Source: Bacteroidales bacterium
GTDB lineage: Bacteria; Bacteroidota; Bacteroidia; Bacteroidales; VadinHA17
Reading direction: 5' to 3'
Assembly (NCBI GenBank): GCA_030692905.1
Contig: JAUYBT010000138.1
Span: 1-29,715 of the forward strand
Length of the DNA stretch: 29,715 nucleotides
Shown here: positions 1 through 8,700 of the stretch, in pieces
How positions within the stretch are numbered: the first letter of the stretch is position 1
How the letters are laid out: every line of letters begins with the position of its first letter
Program-made: the position numbers and the translations under genes
Notes under the pieces: generated by a model
The model's input: the letters and a program-made list of their open reading frames with translations, nothing else
The model's database searches: none
Told to the model about the DNA's origin: nothing

Positions 1-62
1 ACAGCTGTAATACCTTTTGAAAGTAATTCTTCTATACGATCCAACACTGTGTGCAGGTCCAT
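1..62 (-). CDS. possible 5' end of an unidentified gene running off the left edge
   Basis: Reading leftwards from an ATG at 62 to the window edge there are 20 open codons beginning MDLHTVLDRIEELL, an amphipathic helix-like start with normal-looking protein composition. It would be transcribed divergently from rimP. I do not recognise the family from so few residues, and no good minus-strand promoter is visible upstream; a weak -7-like GATATTTG lies near 263-270. It may be a real truncated gene or chance. Confidence 0.3.
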   Translation of the reverse strand, partial: MDLHTVLDRIEELLSKGITA

Positions 63-343
63 TTCCGTATTCCGTATTACTGATCCAGGCCGGCTTATTT
101 CGTGATTCTGACAATAAATGCAATGCAGATTACACCCGGCACTCCCTTGGGCATAACGTACAATTTTCAAGTATTAACCTGTCATTATTGTCATATATAT
201 CTGCCTGTTTCACAGTGATCACTGAAATATTAGAATCTGTTACCTGTAAGTTTAAAGTTAATCGCAAATATCGAAATGTTTGCTGATTTTCAAGCTACAT
301 CTTTGAACCACAAGCATAATACTTCAATATTAATGTTAATATT
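63..343. other. intergenic region upstream of the rimP operon
   Basis: About 280 bases with no convincing gene. Plus-strand codons here read as a Cys- and Ser-rich peptide without recognisable motifs. The segment is AT-rich towards its right end, where the rimP promoter begins. No RNA gene, repeat or strong hairpin was seen. Confidence 0.4.
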
Positions 344-374
344 TTTGGTGATTTAATATAAATATATACCTTTG
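344..374 (+). promoter_or_regulatory. Bacteroidota-type promoter of the rimP-nusA-infB operon
   Basis: A -33 TTTG at 344-347 and a -7 TACCTTTG at 367-374 are separated by exactly 19 bases, matching the Bacteroidota consensus TTTG / TAnnTTTG. The predicted start lies near 381, giving an untranslated leader of about 60 bases that contains a hairpin. Confidence 0.75.
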
Positions 375-402
375 CAACCGAATTGAGGGGTGTTTGAGAA
401 CT

Positions 403-420
403 AGGGGACCAGAGTCCCCT
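403..420 (+). promoter_or_regulatory. leader hairpin before rimP (possible attenuator)
   Basis: AGGGGAC (403-409), a CAGA loop and GTCCCCT (414-420) form a perfect 7-bp GC-rich stem, followed by ATTTTGTT. It sits between the promoter and rimP, so it would be in the leader RNA. The following T-run is interrupted, so it could be a weak intrinsic terminator/attenuator or a structural or RNA-stability element. In Escherichia coli the equivalent operon is autoregulated through its leader by NusA; a similar role here is inference. Confidence 0.55.
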
Positions 421-443
421 ATTTTGTTATCGGTTTTCAGAAA

Positions 444-896
444 ATGGTAGAAAAACAGGAGATACAGGGATTAGTTGAAGAGTTCATAAAGGGAACCGGA
501 CTCTTTCTTGTTGCTGTAAAAGTAAGCAACGCCAATAGGATCACTATACTGGCCGATAAAAATGAAGGCATAACAATTGATGAATGTGCAGCTATACACA
601 GACATATTGAAAAGAGCCTCGACCGCGATAAGATGGATTTTGAGTTACAAGTATCGTCACCCGGTCTTGATTTGCCTTTTACAGTTATTGAACAGTATTT
701 AAAAAATGAAGGCAAAAAAGTAGAAGTTATTGACAATGAGGGCTATAAGCATGTCGGCAAACTAAAAAACGTTACAGAAGGCGGATTTGAGCTTGAGACA
801 GAATTGAAAGTTAAAGGAAAAACAAAAGAATTGAAGGATATTTCTTTCAATTTAGACCAGATAAAATCGACAAGAGTTATTTTAACAATTAAGTAA
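444..896 (+). CDS. rimP: ribosome assembly cofactor RimP
   Basis: A 150-residue protein, the usual RimP length, needed for maturation of the 30S ribosomal subunit in the cytoplasm. The N-terminal alpha/beta domain carries the family pattern around residues 35-75 (ITIDECAAIHRHIEKSLD, then LQVSSPGLDLPF). The C-terminal Sm-like beta domain, from about residue 85, contains VEVIDNEGYKHVGKLKNVTE. The ATG at 444 follows the leader hairpin by 23 bases. nusA starts 20 bases downstream and infB follows, reproducing the widely conserved rimP-nusA-infB operon, so identity is secure from both sequence and context. No anomalies are visible. Confidence 0.95.
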   Translation: MVEKQEIQGLVEEFIKGTGLFLVAVKVSNANRITILADKNEGITIDECAAIHRHIEKSLDRDKMDFELQVSSPGLDLPFTVIEQYLKNEGKKVEVIDNEGYKHVGKLKNVTEGGFELETELKVKGKTKELKDISFNLDQIKSTRVILTIK

Positions 897-916
897 TAAT
901 AAGAAGTTTACACCAG

Positions 917-2155
917 ATGGAAAATGTTAATTTAATCGACACTTTTTCGGAATTTAAGGAGCTGAAAAATATTGACCGCCCTACCATGATGAGCGTTCTT
1001 GAAGATGTATTCAGAAGCATGCTTGCAAAGAAGTACGGTTCAGCTGATAATTTTGACATTATTGTCAATATCGATAAGGGTGACTTTGAAATATGGAGGA
1101 ACAGGGTTGTTGTAGACGATAAAGAGTTAACTGATCCTATAATACAGATACCTCTTTCAAAGGCCAAGGAGATAGATGAAGATTATGAAGTTGGCGAAGA
1201 GGTTTCTGATGAGGTCAAATTTCTTGACTTCGGAAGAAGAGCAATATTATCGTTAAGACAAAATCTTACCGCAAGGATACTCGATCTTGAGAAGAATAAT
1301 ATATACAACAAGTATAAAGACAGGATCGGCGAAATAGTTAGCGGTGAAGTTTACCAGGTATGGAAGAGAGAGATCCTTGTTCTGGACGATGATGGTAATG
1401 AACTTATTCTGCCCAAAAGCGAACAGATACCCTCCGACCATTTCCGTAAAGGAGATTCAATAAGGGCAGTGGTGATCAAGGTTGAAATGAGAAACAATAC
1501 ACCGTTCATTATTCTCAGCCGTACATCGCCGGTATTCCTTGAAAGGTTATTTGAACTGGAAGTCCCTGAAATTTTTGATGGGCTGATTACCATTAAAAAG
1601 ATCGTAAGGGTTCCGGGGGAGCGTGCCAAGGTTGCTGTTGAGTCGTACGACGAGAGAATTGATCCTGTTGGTGCATGTGTTGGAATGAAAGGTTCAAGGA
1701 TACACGGGATCGTAAGGGAATTGCGTAATGAAAATATCGATGTGATCAACTTTACTTCCAACAATCAACTCTTCATCCAAAGGGCACTCAGTCCGGCAAA
1801 GATAACCTCTATCAAACTTGTTGAAGAGACAAAAAGGGCACAAATTTATCTGAAACCGAATGAAGTATCTCTTGCTATTGGTAAGGGAGGTCTTAATATT
1901 AAGCTTGCAAGCCAACTTACCGGCTATGAGATTGATGTTTACAGGGAACCGGGTGGAGAAGATGAGGAAGATGTTAATCTTGAGGAATTTGGTGATGAAA
2001 TTGAAGATTGGATAATCGAAGAGCTCAAAGCTATTGGTTGCGATACTGCAAGAAGCGTTTTAAACCTTTCAATCAGCGACCTTGTTAAAAGGACTGATCT
2101 TGAAGAGGAAACTGTTAAAGAGGTTGTTAATATCCTCAGAGCCGAATTTGAATAA
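917..2155 (+). CDS. nusA: transcription termination/antitermination factor NusA
   Basis: A 412-residue RNA-polymerase-binding factor that modulates pausing, termination and antitermination. Domains in order: N-terminal RNAP-binding domain (about 1-125); S1 domain (about 136-200, IGEIVSGEVYQVWKREILVL); KH1 with a GMKG loop at 256-259; KH2 with a GKGG loop at 322-325 inside SLAIGKGGLNIKLASQLTG; then an acidic linker (about 346-365) and one helix-hairpin-helix-like C-terminal repeat. The C-terminal part is shorter than in E. coli NusA (about 495 residues), as is usual outside the Proteobacteria. It lies 20 bases after rimP and 66 bases before infB in the same operon. Confidence 0.96.
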   Translation: MENVNLIDTFSEFKELKNIDRPTMMSVLEDVFRSMLAKKYGSADNFDIIVNIDKGDFEIWRNRVVVDDKELTDPIIQIPLSKAKEIDEDYEVGEEVSDEVKFLDFGRRAILSLRQNLTARILDLEKNNIYNKYKDRIGEIVSGEVYQVWKREILVLDDDGNELILPKSEQIPSDHFRKGDSIRAVVIKVEMRNNTPFIILSRTSPVFLERLFELEVPEIFDGLITIKKIVRVPGERAKVAVESYDERIDPVGACVGMKGSRIHGIVRELRNENIDVINFTSNNQLFIQRALSPAKITSIKLVEETKRAQIYLKPNEVSLAIGKGGLNIKLASQLTGYEIDVYREPGGEDEEDVNLEEFGDEIEDWIIEELKAIGCDTARSVLNLSISDLVKRTDLEEETVKEVVNILRAEFE

Positions 2156-2221
2156 AATATTAATATAAGCTATTCACAAACAGATTGTTTTTTGAAGTTT
2201 AAATAAAGGCAAGGCATATTT

Positions 2222-5212
2222 ATGACAGAGGATATTAAGGTTACAAGATTAAGCAAAGCAGCCCGCGAATTCAATGTAGGAATATCCACTATTGTGGAAT
2301 TTCTGCACAAGAAAGGGTTCGACCTTGATTCCAACCCAAATACAAAACTTCCGCATGAAGCATATATTCTGCTTGTAAAAGAATATAGCACAGACATCAG
2401 CGTTAAAAAAGAATCTGAAAAACTCATCCTTAAAGATCTCCACAGGAAAAAGGAATCTGTTTCCATTGATGATTTTTCAGAGAAAATTGAATCTGATGAT
2501 GCTGACAGGGATGAAGATGTTCTGGTCAAAGATTCTTCGGGAGTTAAGACAACTGTGGATATCAAGACCGAAATCAAAAAGCCTGATATAAAACTTGTTG
2601 GCAAAATTGACCTTGAAAAGACATTAAAACCAAAGGTTGAAAAGGCAGCGCTACCCAAAGAAGAACCCGGGCAGAAGGTTTCGGTAACCCCGGTTGAAGC
2701 TGAAAAAACTGATAAGAAAAAGCCTGCCGCCGAAAAGGAAACGCCTGTTACCACAGTTCCCGTTGAAGAAAAAGAACCTAAAACAAATATTGATCTTCAA
2801 ATTGTCGGGAAAATTGACCTCGATACAGTTGCCAAAGACACCAAACCTGTAAAAAAAGAGGAACAGAAAGAGAAACAGAAAGAAAAGCCTAAAGAAAAAG
2901 ATATCCGTAAGCAGGAAGAACCGAAAGTGGTTGCAAAGAAAGAACCTGAAATTATCGAAGAAACTATCCCCGAACCTTTGATTGAAGAGCTTTTTGTTGA
3001 AGAAATAATTGATGAAGTGCTCATCCCTGAACAGGAAGAGGATATTATCGCTCTTTATAAGACAGATTTTAAAAAGCTGGTTGGACCAAGAGTTGTCGGA
3101 AGAATAGATTTGCCTGTAGAAGAGAAAAAGAAAACTATTCCGTTTCAACCTGTAAGGGTAAGCGGGGATTCCGATTTCCGGAGAAAAAAGAGAAGAAAGA
3201 GAATACTGAAAGAAAAAGAGGGAACACCTGTCGTCAAACCTATACCTACCGATAAAAAGGAAAAGTTCGGCGCCAAGAAAGTCATTAAAAAAAGACCTGT
3301 CAGGGCTGAGGTGAATGAAGAAGAAGTTCAGAAGCAGATTAAAGAGACCCTTGCCAGGCTCACTACAAAAGGTAAATCAAAGGGCTCGAGGTACCGAAGA
3401 GATAAAAGAGAGGCTATCAGCCAAAAACATAAAGAGGTAGTTGATAAGATAGAACAGGATAAGAATATTCTTAAAGTAACGGAATTCGTTTCAGTTAATG
3501 AACTTGCTTCGATGATGAGCATTCCCGTTACTGACATCATTTCCACGTGCATGAATCTTGGGCTTTTTGTATCCATTAACCAGCGTCTCGATGCTGAAAC
3601 AATGGCAATTCTTGCTGATGAATTTGGTTTCACTGTGGAATTTGTCAGTGCGGAATTGCAGGAAGCAGTAAGGGAAGTTGAAGATGAAGAGAAAGATCTT
3701 AAACCAAGGCCTCCGATTGTTACTGTAATGGGTCATGTTGACCATGGGAAAACAAAATTGCTCGACTATATCCGGAATACAAATGTGATTGCAGGTGAAG
3801 CCGGAGGTATTACTCAGCATATCGGTGCATATGGAGTTATCCTCGAAGACAGACGTCAGATAACTTTCCTGGATACGCCTGGACATGAGGCTTTTACAGC
3901 CATGCGTGCAAGAGGTGCTCAAATAACTGACATAGCAATTATTGTAGTAGCAGCTGATGATGGTGTTATGCCTCAGACCAGAGAAGCTATTAATCATGCC
4001 TCAGCAGCAGGTGTCCCGATTATATTCGCTATCAACAAAATTGATAAGACTTCTGCAAATCCCGATAAGATCAAAGAGGCTCTGGCAACTATGAATTACC
4101 TGGTTGAAGACTGGGGAGGCAAGTACCAATCGCAGGAGATTTCGGCTAAAAGCGGACTCAATATTGACCTTCTTCTCGACAAGATCCTTCTTGAAGCTGA
4201 GATGCTCGATCTTAAGGCAAATCCTGACAAACCGGCTATCGGAACAGTTATTGAATCATCTCTCGATAAGGGAAGAGGATTTACAGCAACTGTCCTGGTT
4301 AAAGCCGGAACACTCAGAATTGGTGATATTATGCTTGCAGGCAGCTGCTTTGGACATATAAAAGCCATGTACAACGAAAGAGGATACAAGGTTGAAGAGG
4401 TTGGTCCTGCTACTCCTACACTTATTCTGGGATTAAACGGTGCACCGCAGGCTGGTGATAAATTTAACGTGATGGAGAGCGACCGTGAAGCAAAAGATAT
4501 AGCAACAAAGAGGGCTCAACTACAGAGGGAACAGGGTCTCCGTACTCAGAAACATATTACTCTTGATGAGATTGGCCGAAGAATAGCTATCGGTAACTTC
4601 CAGGAACTTAACATTATAGTAAAAGGTGATGTTGACGGTTCCGTGGAAGCTTTAAGCGATTCGCTTATTAAACTCTCAACTCCTGAGATCCAGCTTAACG
4701 TCATTCATAAGGCTGTAGGACAGATTTCGGAATCGGATGTTCTGCTTGCAGCAGCATCGAACGCTATTATAGTAGGGTTTCAGGTACGACCTTCTTTAAG
4801 TGCACGTAAACTTGCTGAAAAAGAGGAGATTGATGTACGCCTTTATTCTATCATCTACAATGCCATAGAGGAGATAAGATCAGCAATGGAAGGTATGCTC
4901 ATGCCGGAAGTTAAAGAGGAGATTGTAGCAACACTTGAAATCCGCGAAGTATTTAAAGTCACAAAAGTCGGAACAGTAGCTGGTTGTTATGTCAAAGAGG
5001 GCAAAATTACAAGGAATACCAGGGTCAGGATAATCCGCGATGGTATCGTGATTTATACAGGTGAACTTGGATCACTCAAACGCTTTAAGGATGATGTGAA
5101 AGAAGTTGTAGGAGGGTATGAATGCGGACTTAACATTCATAACTTTAACGACATAAAAATTGGTGATATAGTTGAAGGTTACCAGGAATTTGAAGTAAAA
5201 AAGACTCTATAA
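2222..5212 (+). CDS. infB: translation initiation factor IF-2
   Basis: A 996-residue GTPase that places initiator tRNA on the 30S subunit and promotes subunit joining. An N-terminal helix-turn-helix-like IF2N segment (about 5-55) is followed by a 350-residue Lys/Glu-rich linker. The linker holds three copies of VG(K/R)IDL at 126-131, 195-200 and 292-297, and an EQKEKQKEKPKEKD tract near 213-227. A second IF2N-like domain lies at about 415-480. The G domain shows GHVDHGKT (504-511), GGITQHIGAY (528-537), DTPGHEAF (551-558) and NKID (605-608). Domains II-IV complete the protein. It is longer than E. coli IF-2 (890) because of the linker. Its stop overlaps the convergent gcvH stop region by 6 bp. 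Confidence 0.97.
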   Translation: MTEDIKVTRLSKAAREFNVGISTIVEFLHKKGFDLDSNPNTKLPHEAYILLVKEYSTDISVKKESEKLILKDLHRKKESVSIDDFSEKIESDDADRDEDVLVKDSSGVKTTVDIKTEIKKPDIKLVGKIDLEKTLKPKVEKAALPKEEPGQKVSVTPVEAEKTDKKKPAAEKETPVTTVPVEEKEPKTNIDLQIVGKIDLDTVAKDTKPVKKEEQKEKQKEKPKEKDIRKQEEPKVVAKKEPEIIEETIPEPLIEELFVEEIIDEVLIPEQEEDIIALYKTDFKKLVGPRVVGRIDLPVEEKKKTIPFQPVRVSGDSDFRRKKRRKRILKEKEGTPVVKPIPTDKKEKFGAKKVIKKRPVRAEVNEEEVQKQIKETLARLTTKGKSKGSRYRRDKREAISQKHKEVVDKIEQDKNILKVTEFVSVNELASMMSIPVTDIISTCMNLGLFVSINQRLDAETMAILADEFGFTVEFVSAELQEAVREVEDEEKDLKPRPPIVTVMGHVDHGKTKLLDYIRNTNVIAGEAGGITQHIGAYGVILEDRRQITFLDTPGHEAFTAMRARGAQITDIAIIVVAADDGVMPQTREAINHASAAGVPIIFAINKIDKTSANPDKIKEALATMNYLVEDWGGKYQSQEISAKSGLNIDLLLDKILLEAEMLDLKANPDKPAIGTVIESSLDKGRGFTATVLVKAGTLRIGDIMLAGSCFGHIKAMYNERGYKVEEVGPATPTLILGLNGAPQAGDKFNVMESDREAKDIATKRAQLQREQGLRTQKHITLDEIGRRIAIGNFQELNIIVKGDVDGSVEALSDSLIKLSTPEIQLNVIHKAVGQISESDVLLAAASNAIIVGFQVRPSLSARKLAEKEEIDVRLYSIIYNAIEEIRSAMEGMLMPEVKEEIVATLEIREVFKVTKVGTVAGCYVKEGKITRNTRVRIIRDGIVIYTGELGSLKRFKDDVKEVVGGYECGLNIHNFNDIKIGDIVEGYQEFEVKKTL

Positions 5213-5581
5213 CAAAGCTGTATATTTTTCTGCTGTCAGAAGGTCGTTGACTTCAGAAGGATTAGTGATCTTGATCTTAACCATCCATCCCTTGCCGTAA
5301 GGGTCCTTATTAACAACAGCAGGCGACTCTTCAAGTGCAGGATTCACTTCAAGAACCTCTCCGCTTACCGGCATAAACATGTCTGATACTGTTTTTACTG
5401 CTTCGATGGTACCAAATACCTCCTCTTTGTTAAGTGTCTCCCCGACGGTTTCAATTTCTATGAAAACGATATCACCTAACTCACCCTGTGCAAAATCGGT
5501 AACTCCGACATAACCTATGTTTCCTTCAACGCGAAGCCACTCATGGTCTTTTGTGTACAATAAATTTACCGGAACATTCAT
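5207..5581 (-). CDS. gcvH: glycine cleavage system H protein (lipoyl carrier)
   Basis: A 124-residue lipoyl-domain protein. It shuttles the aminomethyl group of glycine between the P, T and L proteins and in many bacteria is also an entry point for lipoate assembly. The lipoylation motif EAVKTVSDM places the modified lysine at residue 63, and the pattern KDHEWLRVEGNIGYVGVTDFAQ near the N-terminus is typical. No gcvP, gcvT or lpd gene is nearby. The reading frame ends in TAG at 5207-5209, inside the end of infB on the other strand. It lies 131 bases downstream of sprA; whether it is co-transcribed with sprA or uses its own promoter near 5639-5646 is unclear. Confidence 0.95.
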   Translation of the reverse strand: MNVPVNLLYTKDHEWLRVEGNIGYVGVTDFAQGELGDIVFIEIETVGETLNKEEVFGTIEAVKTVSDMFMPVSGEVLEVNPALEESPAVVNKDPYGKGWMVKIKITNPSEVNDLLTAEKYTALL

Positions 5582-5638
5582 ATCTGAGATGGTTTTAGAT
5601 AATAATTAGAATATTTCTCTGTCTTCTGTTAATCCAGC

Positions 5639-5646
5639 CAAAAATA
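5639..5646 (-). promoter_or_regulatory. possible -7 box for gcvH
   Basis: On the minus strand this reads TATTTTTG, matching TAnnTTTG, about 57 bases upstream of the gcvH ATG. No TTG is found 19-21 bases further upstream, and the surroundings are an A/T homopolymer tract in which such matches occur by chance. Confidence 0.25.
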
Positions 5647-5712
5647 AAAAAAAAATTTGTTTATATAAGGTGATAAATCTCTTTTTTTGAATTGCATAGA
5701 CTTAACTTCACT

Positions 5713-8700
5713 CTATTGAACAAGTGTGAACTTAACACTGAATCCGAAGTTAGTGTTCGATGTTGGAAAAGTATTGGCAACAAACGGATTATTCATACTA
5801 TGATCAGCGAAGATCTGTAGATTAAACCTGTCGCTCAGAACATAATCAGCAGTGGTTCCAATAGTAAATACCTTCTGCCCTACAACCGGCTGGTTAACAT
5901 TCTCTACCAGCTTCCTTGCAAGTGTTTTATTATCGCGAACCGAAAAATCGAGTCTTAAATTCAGATCACTTTTCAGTGCTCTCTGTCCGCCTCTTGTTTT
6001 GAGAATTATCTGGACATTATCAAACCTGTATCCCGCACCGAATATAAGTTCATTAATTCTCGCATCAGCTATCTGATTACTGGTCAGATTAAGTGAAACA
6101 GTGCGTGATTTTTTCCATTCGAATCTCGTTGTAAGGCTGTTTTTCCAGTTCAGGTCTATATTTATCAGGGGGCTGAATTGTTCGTTGATGGACACAACAT
6201 TAATTTCATATTGCTGGATATAATTGTTCTGAAGGTCCCTTATCCTGTTTATTCCACCACCATCGACCTCATAACTCATGTTTGTAATAAATGAACCGAT
6301 CTGATAAGTGCTTCTGTACTGATGCATCAGGTTCACAGATCTGAATGTTCTTTGTATAAATTCGAACTTCGATAAGCCATCAAAATTTATTCGCCAGTTT
6401 GGCATCATTCTTAAAGCCCCGGGAAAAGTTTCAAGTCCCACTTTTTTGGGATTTGATTTTGTATAAGCAGCAATAAATGCCGGTATCAAAACCTCTCTGG
6501 AGGTGTTCCCATATCCGCTTTTAAATGGCCCATCTACCGGGTTACCAGTTAGCGGATCAGTATAAGGGTCATAACCCGGATCTATCTTCTGTCTTTCCGC
6601 GGCTCTCCTTTCCGATATAATAATGGCATTATTCTTAAAAGCTTCAAATGTAGGAGATAAGTAATCATTCTCCTTCGATATCTTTTCGAAGGCAGTTCCC
6701 CATGAAATAACGGAGATGGAGAAGTTACCGGAAATAATGCGGTTACGCGTACTGTCGGGGAAATTTCCATTATTATCGGCAACATAATATGAACTTACGG
6801 CCTCTAAATATCTTCTGTCAGCATTGATATCAATCCTCAAACCAGGAAATGGTTCTACAAGACTGCGGGCAGAAATGTCGAGTTTATTATTGTATAATGC
6901 AGGGGTATTGAGCAAAGTATCTGTTGAAATCCAACCATTTGTGACTGCTCTATCAAAGAAGTTTTTATCGCTGTATCCGAGAATAAACGGCCATCCGGGG
7001 GCAAGGATATCATTAGAGTTTGACATTCCCAGGAATTTTGTTTCAGGGGAATATCCGGGAAGGAATTGTCCCTGGGCGGATGTATAAGTCAGACTTACCG
7101 ACCTCACTCCCATCAAGGCCCTTATCAGATATTCACCTGTAACAGTAAGCGGATTCCTGTTTTTCTTAACCTTACCCTCAACTAACACCCGTGCACCGTC
7201 AGCCTGCTCAGCTGCTGTAAAATTGACCCTGTTCTCATCGACAATTTTCATATTACCTTTCACTTCTTCACCACTCTTACCGACAATCTTAACTATTACA
7301 TCCTTTGTATTAAGGTTATGATTAATTGCCTTAACAGCGTTCACTTTAAAGTTTACATTATCCTTCGTATACGTAACGGTTTTTAATTCAACCTTCATTT
7401 TCTGCGCTGCATCGGGACGTGTATTATCCTCAATGCTTTTAAGGAATTTCGATTTGCTGTAGAGTGTTGACATGTTTGCCATTACAGTTAATGTCAGCTC
7501 ATTATGATTCTTAATTGAGTTCCCCAGATTGATGTTCAAGCTGTCAGGGAAAAGCGGGCCTGCAAGCCAGGTATAATCCGCACTATAACGGGCATTGGCA
7601 TTTACCCACGAAAGCATAGGAAGCTTATTTACAGGAATTGTATAGGTAACATTAATAAAATGTTTATAGGTAGTTGTCCTGCCGAAATTCCTCAGATTAA
7701 CCATTACCGAATCGCGCCAGTTCTCATAACTGTTGCTGTACCTCTTTTTGTCAACACCTCCGAATGGTTCATCTATCCGGGCAAGGTTTGTAGCGGTGAA
7801 ATCAAATTTCAACTGCCGGGTAACATCATATTTGAAATCATAAATCCTGCTCCATTCAAAATCCTTTCTGAAGGATGGAGTAACCCTAAGGTATGGGTTG
7901 TTTATATTTCTTGTTTTTAATTCATTATAAAACCGGTTCAGATCGGTCCGGAATGATAAGCTTTTTGGAAAAACATAAAAATTAAAGTCTTTAATAAGCT
8001 TTAAAACCGGGGAATTTAAAAATTCCACATTCTTAAAGGGCATTACATTAGCAGGTTGTGCTTCGAAATCATAATTAATACCTCCCCTGTAATTCTTTTC
8101 AAGATCAATTTCGGTTTTGGTATTGCTTCTGTAAATCTCGTTGTATGTGTAGTTTACAGTGAAGTTTGCAAGATCCCAGGCATGGGGTTTTTCACCCCGT
8201 TTTGTTATACCGGCATTGCTTACCGTAATAGTCTTCCTTCTTGCAAAATCCTCCGAAATAGTCCTTATAGAATCTTTTACGTTTTGATTTTTAGCTCCAT
8301 CTAACGCATCCTGCAAAGGAATATCAGGATCGAGCGGATTATATTGAGGCTTAATTCTGGTTTCTGAATAACCAACGTATACCGGAAACCTGACACCAAT
8401 CTTTTCAGGGAAAAATTTTCCCAATTCTACGCTGGATGAAATATCATACTTCATGATCTGCTCCTTGCTTCGTTCATTCACCTTTTTCTCGATACTTCCC
8501 CATCCTGGAGTACTGGCTTGTCCAACCATATCGATTGTACCCAAATCAGCAAGACGGGCCTGTAAATGAGCATTGGCAGCCCACCCTCCGTTTTCAATAA
8601 AATCGCTGAGCCGCAGTTCATTGATCCACACCTCGCCATATTTGGGATTCCCGTCGTCAGCAGCCTGGTTTCTGGTTTTAATAGGATTCCTCACCCCTAT

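Noticed and set aside
17..286. An 89-codon plus-strand open frame upstream of rimP
   Set aside because: Composition rich in Ser, Cys and Asn without motifs; not followed by or coupled to another gene; lies just before a clear promoter. Treated as non-coding.
2651..3148. Long minus-strand open frame opposite the IF-2 linker, rich in Phe and Leu
   Set aside because: It is the antisense of Lys/Glu-rich codons (AAG/GAA read backwards as CTT/TTC). No motifs or promoter; a shadow of infB.
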